A stretch of 56,385 nt of DNA from Phenylobacterium sp. (lineage in GTDB: Bacteria > Pseudomonadota > Alphaproteobacteria > Caulobacterales > Caulobacteraceae): NCBI RefSeq assembly GCF_013911965.1, contig NZ_JACESE010000024.1:1-56385 (forward strand). The letters are read 5' to 3'. The notes under the pieces were generated by a model, which saw only the letters and a list, made by a program, of their open reading frames with translations, did not search any database and was not told where the DNA came from. The position numbers were made by a program, and so were the translations under genes. Numbering within the stretch: position 1 is the first letter of the stretch; every line of letters begins with the position of its first letter. Below, piece by piece: positions 21,839-30,450 of this stretch.

Positions 21839-22705
21839 TCAGATCCTTTCGACATCGCCGAGAGTCTTGAGCGCCAGGGCGCGCACGTCCACCCCCGCCG
21901 GCGGCGCGGCGCCGAAGAAGGCCTCGAAGGAGGGGACCGCCTGGCCGATCAGCATGGCGAGGCCGTCCACGCTCGGGCGGCCCAGGGCCGCGGCGGCCTG
22001 GAGGAAGCCGGTGCGGAGGGGCTTGTAGACCATGTCCATGACCACGGCCGTCTCCGGCGTCGCCGCCAGGGGGACGTCGAGGCCCCCGTCGCCCGACAGG
22101 CCGGCCGAGGTGGCGTTGATCACCGCCCCGGCGCCCGCGAAGGCGGCGGCTGCGCGCTCGAGCGGGAAGGCTTCCGCCCGCTCGCCCAGCGCTTCGCAGA
22201 TGGCCTCGGCCCGGGCCGGCGTGCGGTTGACGATGCGGACCTCCGGGGCGCCCGCCGCCTTGAAGGCCGCCGCCGCCCCGCGCGCGGCCCCGCCGGCGCC
22301 CAGTATGACCACCGGCGCGGCCGTCGGATCGAAGCGTGGCGCCTGCTCGGCGAAGGCGGCGAGGAGGCCCAGCCCGTCGGTGTTGTCGGCGAAGACCTGA
22401 CCGTCGTGCTCGAAGACCAGCAGGTTGGCCGCGCCCGCGTCCCAGGCGCGGTCGCTGGCCCGGTCGGCCAGCGCCAGGGCCTGCTCCTTGAACGGCAGGG
22501 TGACGTTGAGGCCGCGGACGGCCCCGCCGCGCAGGCCGTTCACGAAGTCGGCGAAGCGGGCCTCGGCCGGCGCGAAGGGGACATAGGCGGCGTCCAGTCC
22601 GGCGGCGGCGATCCAGGCGTTGTGGATGAGGGGGCTCAGGGAGTGGCGGACCGGCGAGCCGACCACGCCGGCCACGACCGCCGCGCCGGAGATCGAAGCG
22701 CTCAT
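21839..22705 (-). CDS. aroE: Shikimate dehydrogenase (NADP+)
   Basis: A 288-residue enzyme reducing 3-dehydroshikimate to shikimate in aromatic amino acid synthesis. Substrate-site segments are [23 protein letters not shown] (with the catalytic Lys) and ADNTDG. The NADP fold is [14 protein letters not shown] near 130, and NRTPARAE carries the Arg for the 2'-phosphate. The ATG overlaps the maf stop by four bases (ATGA). Confidence 0.96.
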   Translation of the reverse strand: MSASISGAAVVAGVVGSPVRHSLSPLIHNAWIAAAGLDAAYVPFAPAEARFADFVNGLRGGAVRGLNVTLPFKEQALALADRASDRAWDAGAANLLVFEHDGQVFADNTDGLGLLAAFAEQAPRFDPTAAPVVILGAGGAARGAAAAFKAAGAPEVRIVNRTPARAEAICEALGERAEAFPLERAAAAFAGAGAVINATSAGLSGDGGLDVPLAATPETAVVMDMVYKPLRTGFLQAAAALGRPSVDGLAMLIGQAVPSFEAFFGAAPPAGVDVRALALKTLGDVERI

Positions 22706-23295
22706 CGCACCACCACGCCCTTGTCGCGGAGAAGGTCGAGCAGGCCCAGAAGGGGCAGGCCCAGTATGGCGAAGTAGTCCCCGCTGATCTCGGCGAAGAG
22801 CTGGGCGCCCAGGCCTTCCAGCCGATAGCAGCCCACCGACCCCAGCAGGTCCGCGCCTTCGCGGGCCAGGTAATCGTCGAGGAAGGCGGGCGAGAAGTCG
22901 CGCATGGTCAGTGTCGCGGTGGCCAGTTCCTCCCAGATCACCAGCCCGTCCTCGGCGACCGCCACGGCCGAGTGCAGGTGGTGGGGCTTGCCGCGCAGGG
23001 CGAGCAGGCGCGCGCGGGCCTCCTCCAGGCTGGCCGCCTTGTCGTAGAGCTGGCCTTCGAACTCGAGAGTCTGGTCGGCGCCGATGATCAGACCCGGCCG
23101 GCTACGCGAAACGGCCTGGGCCTTTTCCTGGGCGAGCGCCGCGGCGATCACCGCCGGCGTTTCCCCAGCCTCGAGCAGGCGGGCCTTGGTGAGATCCTCG
23201 TCCACTCCGGCGCTGACCTTTTCGAACGCCACCCCGGCGCCGGCGAGGATCTGAGCGCGGGCGGCGCTCTGCGAGGCGAGTATGACCCCGGTCAT
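22702..23295 (-). CDS. maf: Maf-family nucleoside triphosphate pyrophosphatase
   Basis: A 197-residue Maf/Ham1-fold enzyme. Known members hydrolyse non-canonical or pyrimidine nucleotides to monophosphates. Signature segments are [13 protein letters not shown] at the N-terminus, the catalytic Asp in IIGADQTL, and [16 protein letters not shown]. It overlaps both neighbours by four bases. Which of the Maf subtypes it belongs to is not decided here. Confidence 0.92.
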   Translation of the reverse strand: MTGVILASQSAARAQILAGAGVAFEKVSAGVDEDLTKARLLEAGETPAVIAAALAQEKAQAVSRSRPGLIIGADQTLEFEGQLYDKAASLEEARARLLALRGKPHHLHSAVAVAEDGLVIWEELATATLTMRDFSPAFLDDYLAREGADLLGSVGCYRLEGLGAQLFAEISGDYFAILGLPLLGLLDLLRDKGVVVR

Positions 23296-24137
23296 CCCAG
23301 CACCTCCACCTGGCCCCGGCCGGAGGTCAGCAGGTTCATCACCGCGGCGGCGGTTTCCTCGACCGAGCGGCGGGTGACGTCGATCACTGGCCAGCCCTGC
23401 CGTTCATAGAGGCGGCGCGCATAGACGATCTCCTCGCGCACGGCGTCCACGTCGATATAGGTCGAGGTGCGGTTCTCCTTCAGGCTGAGCAGCCGGTTGC
23501 GCCGGATCTGGATCAGCCGGTCGGGCGAGATGGTGAGGCCCACCACCAGGGTGTTCTTCAGCTGCAGGAGCTTGTCGGGGATCGGCCGCGACGGCACGAG
23601 CGGCACATTGGCCGCGCGCACCCCCCGGTGGGCCAGATAGATGCAGGTCGGCGTCTTGGAGGTGCGCGAGACGCCCACCAGCACCACGTCGGCCTGCTCC
23701 AGGTCCTGGCCGCCCTGGCCGTCGTCGTGGCCGATGGCGTAGTTCAGGGCGTCCATGCGGTTGAAGTAGTCGTGGTCGAGGGCGTGCTGGGCGCCGACCC
23801 GGCTCGAAATGGCCGCGCCCAGATAGCGCGACATCGCGCTGACCAGCGGGTCGAGCGCGGCGATGCACGGCATGTCCAGCCGGCGGCAGCCCTCTTCCAG
23901 CGCCTCGCGGAGTTCGGCGTCGACGATGGTGTGGATCACCACGCCCGGCGCCGCCTCGATGTCGGCGAGCGCCCGGTCGAGCTGCCTCTGCGAGCGGACC
24001 AGAGCATAGATGTGCTCGATCGGCAGGACGTTCTCGAAGCGCGCGCAGACCGCGCGGGCCATGGCGTTCAGCGTCTCGCCCGTGGAGTCCGAGACGAGGT
24101 GGACGTGGAAATAGGTGGCGATGCGCGGGTTGGTCAT
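23292..24137 (-). CDS. ppsR: Pyruvate,water dikinase (PEP synthase) regulatory kinase/phosphorylase
   Basis: A 281-residue DUF299 protein. It has HLVSDSTGETLN near the N-terminus and the P-loop-like GVSRTSKTP near 155. Known members phosphorylate PEP synthase with ADP and dephosphorylate it with phosphate, switching gluconeogenesis. It is the first gene left of the origin. The Caulobacter gene at that place (historically RP001) belongs to this family. It is the promoter-proximal gene of the five-gene origin-flanking operon, so its promoter must lie within the origin region. Confidence 0.94.
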   Translation of the reverse strand: MTNPRIATYFHVHLVSDSTGETLNAMARAVCARFENVLPIEHIYALVRSQRQLDRALADIEAAPGVVIHTIVDAELREALEEGCRRLDMPCIAALDPLVSAMSRYLGAAISSRVGAQHALDHDYFNRMDALNYAIGHDDGQGGQDLEQADVVLVGVSRTSKTPTCIYLAHRGVRAANVPLVPSRPIPDKLLQLKNTLVVGLTISPDRLIQIRRNRLLSLKENRTSTYIDVDAVREEIVYARRLYERQGWPVIDVTRRSVEETAAAVMNLLTSGRGQVEVLG

Positions 24138-24232
24138 ACCGGGCGGAGCGAGCGAGGGGAAAGGGCGGGGTGCGACAAAAGATTCCTGGGGACCGAGGAG
24201 TCGAAAACCCTCTTAACGGACGCGCACGGCCT

Positions 24233-24258
24233 TGGGGATAGGGCCGCTGTTTTCCGCA
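24233..24258. promoter_or_regulatory. Pair of DnaA-box-like sequences
   Basis: CTATCCCCA on the minus strand (24233-24241) and TTTTCCGCA on the plus strand (24250-24258) each match seven of nine positions of TTATCCACA. They are 8 bases apart and convergent. A third weaker match (CGGTCCACA, minus strand, 24482-24490) lies nearer hemE. Function is inferred from location. Confidence 0.45.
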
Positions 24259-24343
24259 GGCCGGGCGAGCCTTTGCGGCGGGGCGGGAAAAGCAGCGGGT
24301 TTGTGCGACAGCCGTCCACCGGGAGAGGGGGCTGGGGAAGGTC

Positions 24344-24358
24344 TTAATGAAAGGTAAA
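24344..24358. promoter_or_regulatory. Degenerate CtrA site
   Basis: TTAA-N7-TAAA, one base off the CtrA consensus TTAA-N7-TTAA, 52 bases from the perfect site. Caulobacter's origin has several CtrA sites of graded strength (known). Confidence 0.5.
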
Positions 24359-24410
24359 CGCGCCTGCCGTGTGCGGCGCCGCCTGTCCGCAGGCCGGCCG
24401 TGGCGCGGAG

Positions 24411-24425
24411 TTAAGGTTTCGTTAA
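24411..24425. promoter_or_regulatory. CtrA-binding site
   Basis: TTAAGGTTTCGTTAA is a perfect match to TTAA-N7-TTAA. In Caulobacter, CtrA bound at such sites blocks initiation in swarmer cells and represses the strong hemE promoter. It lies about 255 bases upstream of hemE in the middle of the origin region. Confidence 0.8.
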
Positions 24426-24679
24426 GGCTTTGGGCGGAGGCGTGATCTTCATCCCCGCAGTTCACAGGCTCTGGGCGAGTCTGTGGACCGGTCGCCGGCA
24501 AGCTGTGGGGGGAGTCGGTATGGCCGGAGACGAAGGCGCTTTTCCCCGGGTCTGACCGGCCCTACCCCTTCTTCATCCTTCAGAAATCTTTCTTTCAGGA
24601 AGAGGGAAGGAACTGTGTGCGCATTCGCCCCGCGCCTCGCCTCTTGAGCGCAGGCGGGGGAGCAGGTTTAAGGCTAGCC

Positions 24680-25714
24680 ATGACCGAAGGTTCCCAACCG
24701 CGCCTGCTGCGCGTCCTGGCCGGCGAGACGCTGGACCGCCCGCCCGTCTGGTTCATGCGCCAGGCCGGCCGATCGCTTCCCGAGTACCGGGAGCTGCGCA
24801 CCCGGGCGAAGGACTTCATCGCCTTCTGCCACGATCCCGTCATGGCGGCCGAAGCGACCCTTCAGCCGATGCGCCGCTTCCCGCTGGATGCGGCCATCGT
24901 CTTCGCCGACATCCTGCTGCTGCCCCGGGCGCTCGGTCAGAAGGTGTGGTTCGAGGCCGGCGAGGGGCCGCGGCTCGGCGAACTGCCGGCGCTCTCCGCC
25001 CTCGAGGCCGAGATCGAGGCCTCGACCGGACGGCTTTCCGAGATCGGCGAGACCCTGACCCGCGTGCGCGCCGAACTGGAGCCGGAGCGGGCCCTGATCG
25101 GATTCGCCGGCGCGCCCTGGACGGTGGCCACCTACATGATCGAGGGCCGGGGCAGCGACCGCTCCGGCGCGCGGACCTACGCCTACCAGAACCCTGAGGA
25201 CCTCGACCGCCTGCTGGACATCCTGGTGGAGTCCACCGCCCGCTATCTGGTCATGCAGGCCCGCGCCGGCGCCCAGGCGCTGAAGCTGTTCGAGAGCTGG
25301 GCCGAGGGCCTGGCCGAGGACGTCTTCGAACGCATCGTCATCAGGCCGCACGCCGCCATCGTCGAGAAGGTCCGCGCCGCCGGGGTCGACACGCCCTTCA
25401 TCGGCTTCCCCCGCGGGGCCGGCGCCCTGGTCGACAACTACGCCGCGCGCGTGCCGGTCCAGGCGGTGGCGCTGGACACCCAGGCGAGCGCCGCCCAGGG
25501 CCAGCGCATCCAGGCGGGCGGCAAGGCCATCCAGGGCGCGCTCGACAATCTGCTGCTGCGCGCCGGCGGCCCGGCCATGGACGCCCGCATCGACGCCTTG
25601 ATCGAACAGTGGGGAAAGGGCCCCTACATCTTCAACCTCGGCCATGGCGTCCTACCTGACACCCCGGTGGAGAACATCGCCCGCGCCATCGGGCGCGTGA
25701 CCGGAAAGGTGTGA
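24680..25714 (+). CDS. hemE: Uroporphyrinogen decarboxylase
   Basis: A 344-residue enzyme turning uroporphyrinogen III into coproporphyrinogen III. Substrate-binding WFMRQAGRSLPEY is near 21, FADIL near 75, GAPWTVATYMIEG near 147, and FNLGHGVLPDTP near the C-terminus. The ATG at 24680 gives the family's normal N-terminus and has AAGG upstream. A longer in-frame version (from 24617) would run into the origin and is rejected. It is the first of three haem genes (hemE-hemH-hemJ) reading away from the origin. Known: in Caulobacter transcription of hemE is coupled to origin control by CtrA. Confidence 0.97.
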   Translation: MTEGSQPRLLRVLAGETLDRPPVWFMRQAGRSLPEYRELRTRAKDFIAFCHDPVMAAEATLQPMRRFPLDAAIVFADILLLPRALGQKVWFEAGEGPRLGELPALSALEAEIEASTGRLSEIGETLTRVRAELEPERALIGFAGAPWTVATYMIEGRGSDRSGARTYAYQNPEDLDRLLDILVESTARYLVMQARAGAQALKLFESWAEGLAEDVFERIVIRPHAAIVEKVRAAGVDTPFIGFPRGAGALVDNYAARVPVQAVALDTQASAAQGQRIQAGGKAIQGALDNLLLRAGGPAMDARIDALIEQWGKGPYIFNLGHGVLPDTPVENIARAIGRVTGKV

Positions 25715-25724
25715 CTGGAGTCGA

Positions 25725-26750
25725 ATGAAGAAGCTGGCCGTCGTCCTCTTCAACCTGGGTGGGCCCGATGGCCCGGACTCCGTCCAGCCCTTTCTGTTCA
25801 ACCTCTTCCGCGATCCCGCCATCATCGGCCTGCCGGCGATCGCCCGCTATCCGCTGGCGGCGCTGATCTCCACCACGCGCAGGAAGACCGCCCAGGCCAA
25901 CTACGCCATCATGGGCGGCGGCTCGCCGCTTCTGCCGGAGACGCAGAAGCAGGCCCGCGCCCTGGAAGAGGCGCTGAAGGCGGCCGCGCCGGACTATGAG
26001 GTCCGCGCCTTCATCGCCATGCGCTACTGGAACCCGCGGGCGGACGAGACGGCCAGGGCTGTGGCCGCCTTCGCGCCCGACGAGATCGTCCTGCTGCCGC
26101 TCTATCCGCAGTTCTCGACCACCACGAGCGCCTCGTCCCTGAAGGACTGGGCGGCCGCCTACAAGGGGCCGGGCCGCAGCCGCACGGTCTGCTGCTTTCC
26201 CACCCAGGACGAGCTGGTGGAGGCCCATGCGGCCCTGATCCGCCAGACCTGGGAGACGGCCGGCCGGCCCGAAGGCCTGCGCCTGCTCTTCTCCGCTCAC
26301 GGCCTGCCTGAGAAGGTGGTCCAGGCCGGCGACCCCTATCAGGCCCAGGTCGAGGCGACGGCCGCGGCGGTGGCGGCGAAGCTGCCGGAACTGTCAGACT
26401 GGGAGGTCTGTTACCAGAGCCGGGTCGGGCCGCTGGCCTGGATCGGTCCGCCGACGGACGAATCCATCCGTCGGGCGGCGGCCGACGGCAAGGGCGTCAT
26501 CCTGTCGCCGATCGCCTTCGTCTCCGAGCATGTGGAGACCCTGGTGGAGCTCGATCACGAATATGCCGACATCGCCCGAGAGATCGGCTGCGCGCCCTAT
26601 CTGCGCGTGCCGGCGCTGGGCGTTCAGGGCGATTTCGTCTCCGGCCTGGCCTCGGCGGTGACGGCGGCCCTGGCCCGCGACGCAGCGGTGGCGCCCGTCG
26701 GCGGCTGGACCTGCCCGGCGTCCTGTGGGAAATGCGCCTGCAGGGCATAA
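25725..26750 (+). CDS. hemH: Ferrochelatase with C-terminal cysteine cluster
   Basis: A 341-residue enzyme inserting Fe2+ into protoporphyrin IX. It has LFNLGGPDG at the start, the catalytic His in FSAHGLPEKV, and IGPPTDE and FVSEHVETLVELD in the second half. The last residues hold four cysteines, 330, 334, 337 and 339 (CPASCGKCAC). Known: Caulobacter ferrochelatase carries a [2Fe-2S] cluster at its C-terminus, and this arrangement fits. Only 10 bases separate it from hemE. Confidence 0.96.
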   Translation: MKKLAVVLFNLGGPDGPDSVQPFLFNLFRDPAIIGLPAIARYPLAALISTTRRKTAQANYAIMGGGSPLLPETQKQARALEEALKAAAPDYEVRAFIAMRYWNPRADETARAVAAFAPDEIVLLPLYPQFSTTTSASSLKDWAAAYKGPGRSRTVCCFPTQDELVEAHAALIRQTWETAGRPEGLRLLFSAHGLPEKVVQAGDPYQAQVEATAAAVAAKLPELSDWEVCYQSRVGPLAWIGPPTDESIRRAAADGKGVILSPIAFVSEHVETLVELDHEYADIAREIGCAPYLRVPALGVQGDFVSGLASAVTAALARDAAVAPVGGWTCPASCGKCACRA

Positions 26751-26768
26751 GAACCGCGGGGAGGCGGC

Positions 26769-27230
26769 ATGAACTGGTTCGATCTGGTCCGGGGACTTCA
26801 CATCATCGCCGTCATCGCCTGGATGGCGGGCATGATGTACCTGCCCCGCCTCTACGCCTACCACACCGAGACGGCCCCTCCCGGGAGCGAGTTCGACGCC
26901 CACTTCCAGGTCTGGGAAGCCAAGCTGCTGCGGATCATCATCAATCCGTCGATGGCGATCACCTGGATCCTCGGCGTCACCCTGATCCTGCTGCACGTCT
27001 ACTGGATGAAGCAGGGATGGGCCTTCCTCGCCCAGCCCTGGATGCACGTGAAGCTGACGGCGGTCATCATCCTGTCCGGCTGGCACGGCTTCCTGGCCGG
27101 GGCGCGGAAGAAGCTGGCGCGGGGCGAACGGCCCAGGTCGTCCAAGTTCTGGCGGGCGACGAACGAGATCCCCTTCCTGCTGGCCATCGTCGCCGTCCTG
27201 GCCGTGACCCTGGAATTCGGGTCGCGCTGA
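26769..27230 (+). CDS. hemJ: Protoporphyrinogen IX oxidase, HemJ type
   Basis: A 153-residue membrane protein with four hydrophobic helices. It has the conserved His in RGLHIIAVIAWMAG (His11), LPRLYAYHTE, and a final RATNEIPFLLAI. HemJ oxidises protoporphyrinogen IX to protoporphyrin IX, the substrate of the preceding ferrochelatase. It is 18 bases downstream of hemH and ends the haem cluster. Confidence 0.95.
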   Translation: MNWFDLVRGLHIIAVIAWMAGMMYLPRLYAYHTETAPPGSEFDAHFQVWEAKLLRIIINPSMAITWILGVTLILLHVYWMKQGWAFLAQPWMHVKLTAVIILSGWHGFLAGARKKLARGERPRSSKFWRATNEIPFLLAIVAVLAVTLEFGSR

Positions 27231-27412
27231 CCCCATCTGCTGATTTGTCGCGCTTGACCGCAGGCCCTCGCCTGTGGTTTGCGTGAGAATACGTGGGAGC
27301 CATCCCACGCCCCGCCTTTTCCCGGCGCCGCGCGATCTGTCGCCGACGGCCCGGTCCCAGAACAACCCATTGCGCGCCTCGCCTGAGACGCCACCGCCTG
27401 CGTCACCCCGCC

Positions 27413-27433
27413 CGGAGTCCGTTCTGGACTCCG
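27413..27433 (+). promoter_or_regulatory. Perfect hairpin in the rho 5' leader
   Basis: CGGAGTCC and GGACTCCG form an 8-bp stem around a 5-base loop, 45 bases before the rho start. Each arm contains a GAnTC (CcrM) site. The 248-base spacer between hemJ and rho otherwise holds no gene. It may be a stretch of untranslated leader, as rho genes elsewhere are autoregulated there (known for E. coli). Confidence 0.45.
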
Positions 27434-27478
27434 ACCCGCGCGGCCGTGAGGCGAACCCAACGAGCCCCCAAGAGCCAT

Positions 27479-28861
<1,383 letters not shown>

Positions 28862-28871
28862 CGCCCTATAG

Positions 28872-28894
28872 CCCCTCCCCCTTGCGGGGAGGGG
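28872..28894. repeat. GC-rich hairpin after rho
   Basis: CCCCTCCCC and GGGGAGGGG pair over nine bases with a 5-base loop, 11 bases after the rho stop. It has no T-run. It resembles the dispersed hairpin elements of this genome and may protect the 3' end of the transcript. Confidence 0.45.
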
Positions 28895-28960
28895 TTGGGG
28901 TGGGGGCGCCAGCTCGGGATTTCCCGGGCAGGCGCGGTCAAGGTTCAACCACGAAGATCA

Positions 28961-29007
28961 CAAAGGGGCACGAAGGGTTCAGCGCTCTTCGTGCCCTTTG
29001 CGTTTTT
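28961..29007 (+). terminator. Intrinsic terminator downstream of rho
   Basis: The arm CAAAGGGGCACGAAG pairs with CTTCGTGCCCTTTG over about 14 bp with one bulged G, and is followed by CGTTTTT. This is a classic hairpin plus U-tract, 100 bases after the rho stop. Confidence 0.75.
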
Positions 29008-29024
29008 GGGTGGGGGCGTCTCTC

Positions 29025-29171
29025 CGGCGCTGGCGCGCCGGCCCCCTCCGGCCCTCCGGGCCACCTCCCCCTGAAGGAGGGGGAGGATCTGCTCGGCGTT
29101 GTTGGACAGCGCAGTGCGAAAAGATGCTCCCCCTTCCAGGGGGAGCTGTCGCCGGAGGCGACTGAGGGGGT
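29025..29171 (+). repeat. Dispersed intergenic hairpin repeat, copy A
   Basis: The element starts CCGGCGCTGGCGCGCCGGCC and continues with CCTCCGGCCCTCCGGGCC, ACCTCCCCCTnnnnAGGGGGAGGATCTG, a variable middle of about 30 bases, GATGCTCCCCCTTCCAGGGG, and GCCGGAGGCGACTGAGGGGG. It holds two internal hairpins. The same order of modules occurs at 37616-37747 and, inverted, at 32954-33088. Dispersed intergenic repeats are described in Caulobacter; identity with those is not checked. Confidence 0.75.
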
Positions 29172-29187
29172 CTACGTCCTCAGCCGA

Positions 29188-29203
29188 CGTTTCACGTGAA
29201 ACA
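29188..29203. promoter_or_regulatory. parS: parS-like site, outlying copy
   Basis: CGTTTCACGTGAAACA differs from the palindromic consensus TGTTTCACGTGAAACA at the outermost base only. It lies 5 bases past the stop of the small membrane protein gene, about 3.6 kb from the three-site cluster and about 4.5 kb from the origin. Confidence 0.8.
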
Positions 29204-29208
29204 CCGCC

Positions 29209-29412
29209 TCAGTCGGCCGGCGCAGTCTTGTCTTTCGGCCAAGCGATGAAGGCCAGCGCCCAGAGCAGGATCAGGTTGACGCCCGGGATAAGGGTCAGGA
29301 GCGCCAGCGCCCAGTGGAAGCCGAGGCGCGACAGGATCTTCCCCACCGGGAAGAGGACGACGACGAACCAGGCCAGCAAGATGGCCCAGTGAACGAACGA
29401 AAAGCTGCCCAT
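29209..29412 (-). CDS. Small membrane protein of unknown function
   Basis: A 67-residue protein with two hydrophobic helices (about residues 5-25 and 32-55) and a short basic/charged tail. It begins MGSFSFVHWAILLAWFVVV. A longer frame to 29454 exists, but its N-terminus would read through the 29427-29460 palindrome and is not hydrophobic. The motif PVGKILSRLGFHWALALL resembles small proteins found beside proteobacterial housekeeping genes whose function is unknown. Codon third positions are GC-rich as in real genes here. Confidence 0.7.
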   Translation of the reverse strand: MGSFSFVHWAILLAWFVVVLFPVGKILSRLGFHWALALLTLIPGVNLILLWALAFIAWPKDKTAPAD

Positions 29413-29426
29413 GGCAGGCCCCCCGG

Positions 29427-29460
29427 CTCCGGTTGCAGCGAAGCTTCGCCGCAACCGGAG
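29427..29460. repeat. 34-base near-perfect palindrome
   Basis: CTCCGGTTGC pairs with GCAACCGGAG, and between them GCGAAGCTTCGC is itself self-complementary; only one base pair (437/450) fails. It sits between the quinone oxidoreductase gene and the small membrane protein gene. As a transcript it would form a very stable hairpin. No U-run follows on the minus strand, so a Rho-independent terminator is not proven. Confidence 0.6.
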
Positions 29461-29472
29461 GCGTTGGCAAGG

Positions 29473-30445
29473 TCAAGGGACCAGCAGCGAGGCTCCCACG
29501 GTCTCCCGGCCTTCGAGCGCCTCGTGGGCGCGGCGGGCCTCGGCGAGCGGGAAGGTCTGGCCGATGTCGATGCGCACCTGGCCTTTGGCGATGACGTCGA
29601 AGAGGGCCCGGGCGCTTTCGTCCAGCTCCTCCACGGTCGCGACATAGTCGAACAGGGTCGGCCGGGTGAGGAAGAGCGATCCCATCCGCGACAGCCGCCC
29701 CGGCTCCACCGGCGGGGCGGGGCCCGAGGCGTTACCGAAGGAGACGAAGAGGCCGCGCCGCGCCAGGCTGGCGAGCGTTCCCTCGAAGGTCGCCGCCCCC
29801 ACGGAGTCATAGGCCACAGGCACGCCGGCGCCGCCGGTGATCTCGCGCACCCTCGCCGCCACGTCCTCGTGGCGGTACAGGATGACGTGATCGGCGCCCA
29901 ACTCGCGGGGCGCGGGCCGCCTTCTCCTCGGACCCGGCCGTGCCGATCACAATGGCGCCGATGGCCTTGGCCCACTGGACGAGGATGGAGCCCACGCCGC
30001 CGGCGGCGGCATGGACGAGGATCGTCTGGCCGGCCTTCAGCGGATAGCAGCGACGCAGCAGGAATTCCGCCGTCATGCCCTTCAGCAGGGCCGCGGCCGC
30101 CACATCGGCGCCGACGCCGGCCGGCGGCTTCACGGCGCGGTCGGCCTTCACCACGTGAAACTCGGCATAGGCGCCGATGGGCCCCGAGGCGTAGGCGGCC
30201 AGATCGCCCGCCGAGAAGCGCGTCACGCCCTCGCCCACGGCTTCGACGAGTCCGGCCCCCTCCATGCCCAGGCCCGAGGGCAGCTTGACGGGATAGAGGC
30301 CGGAGCGGTGGTAGGTGTCGATGAAGTTGAGGCCGATCGCCTGGTTTCGGACCAGGATCTCGCCGGGCCCCGGCTGCGGCGTCTCCACCTCGACGAGGCG
30401 GAGAACCTCCGGCCCGCCGACGGACTCGATGCGGATGGCGCGCAT
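29473..30445 (-). pseudogene. qor: Quinone oxidoreductase (zinc-less MDR), one-base frameshift
   Basis: A complete NADPH:quinone oxidoreductase can be read from ATG 30445 in two frames. The N-terminal part is GPGEILVRNQAIGLNFIDTY followed by the nucleotide site AAAGGVGSILVQWAKAIG and GTAGSEEKAARA. The rest (LGADHVILYRHEDV to the C-terminus TVGASLLVP) is in the next frame. The break is at the GGGG run 29907-29910 (plus strand), where one surplus base shifts ARELGADH out of frame. Apart from this the gene is intact and normally long (about 323 residues). A homopolymer sequencing error is as likely as a true mutation. It is 5 bases after the dienelactone hydrolase stop. Confidence 0.85.
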
Positions 30446-30450
30446 GAGGA

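Larger units (their letters stand above)
24138..24679. other. oriC: Chromosomal replication origin (Caulobacter-type Cori)
   Basis: A 542-base gene-free stretch between ppsR and hemE, the exact neighbours of the Caulobacter crescentus origin (known). Seen in it: a perfect CtrA site (24411-24425), a near-match (24344-24358), isolated TTAA half-sites (24213 and 24668), and four CcrM sites GAnTC (24181, 24198, 24477 and 24512). DnaA-box-like 9-mers lie at 24233-24241, 24250-24258 and 24482-24490. A comparatively AT-rich stretch lies at 24566-24605, a possible unwinding element. The DnaA boxes are degenerate (6-7 of 9 to TTATCCACA), as in Caulobacter. It also has to hold the promoters of ppsR and hemE. 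Synteny is the strongest evidence. Confidence 0.88.

Noticed and set aside
24617-24679. Longer hemE start inside the origin
   Set aside because: It adds 21 residues not seen in the family. The ATG at 24680 gives the normal N-terminus.
24138-24679. tRNA or small RNA gene in the origin gap
   Set aside because: No cloverleaf or T-loop motif was seen. The signals present are those of an origin.
30145-30165. CACGTGAAAC near the quinone oxidoreductase start as a fifth parS
   Set aside because: Only the right half matches. It lies inside coding sequence and is unlikely to bind ParB.
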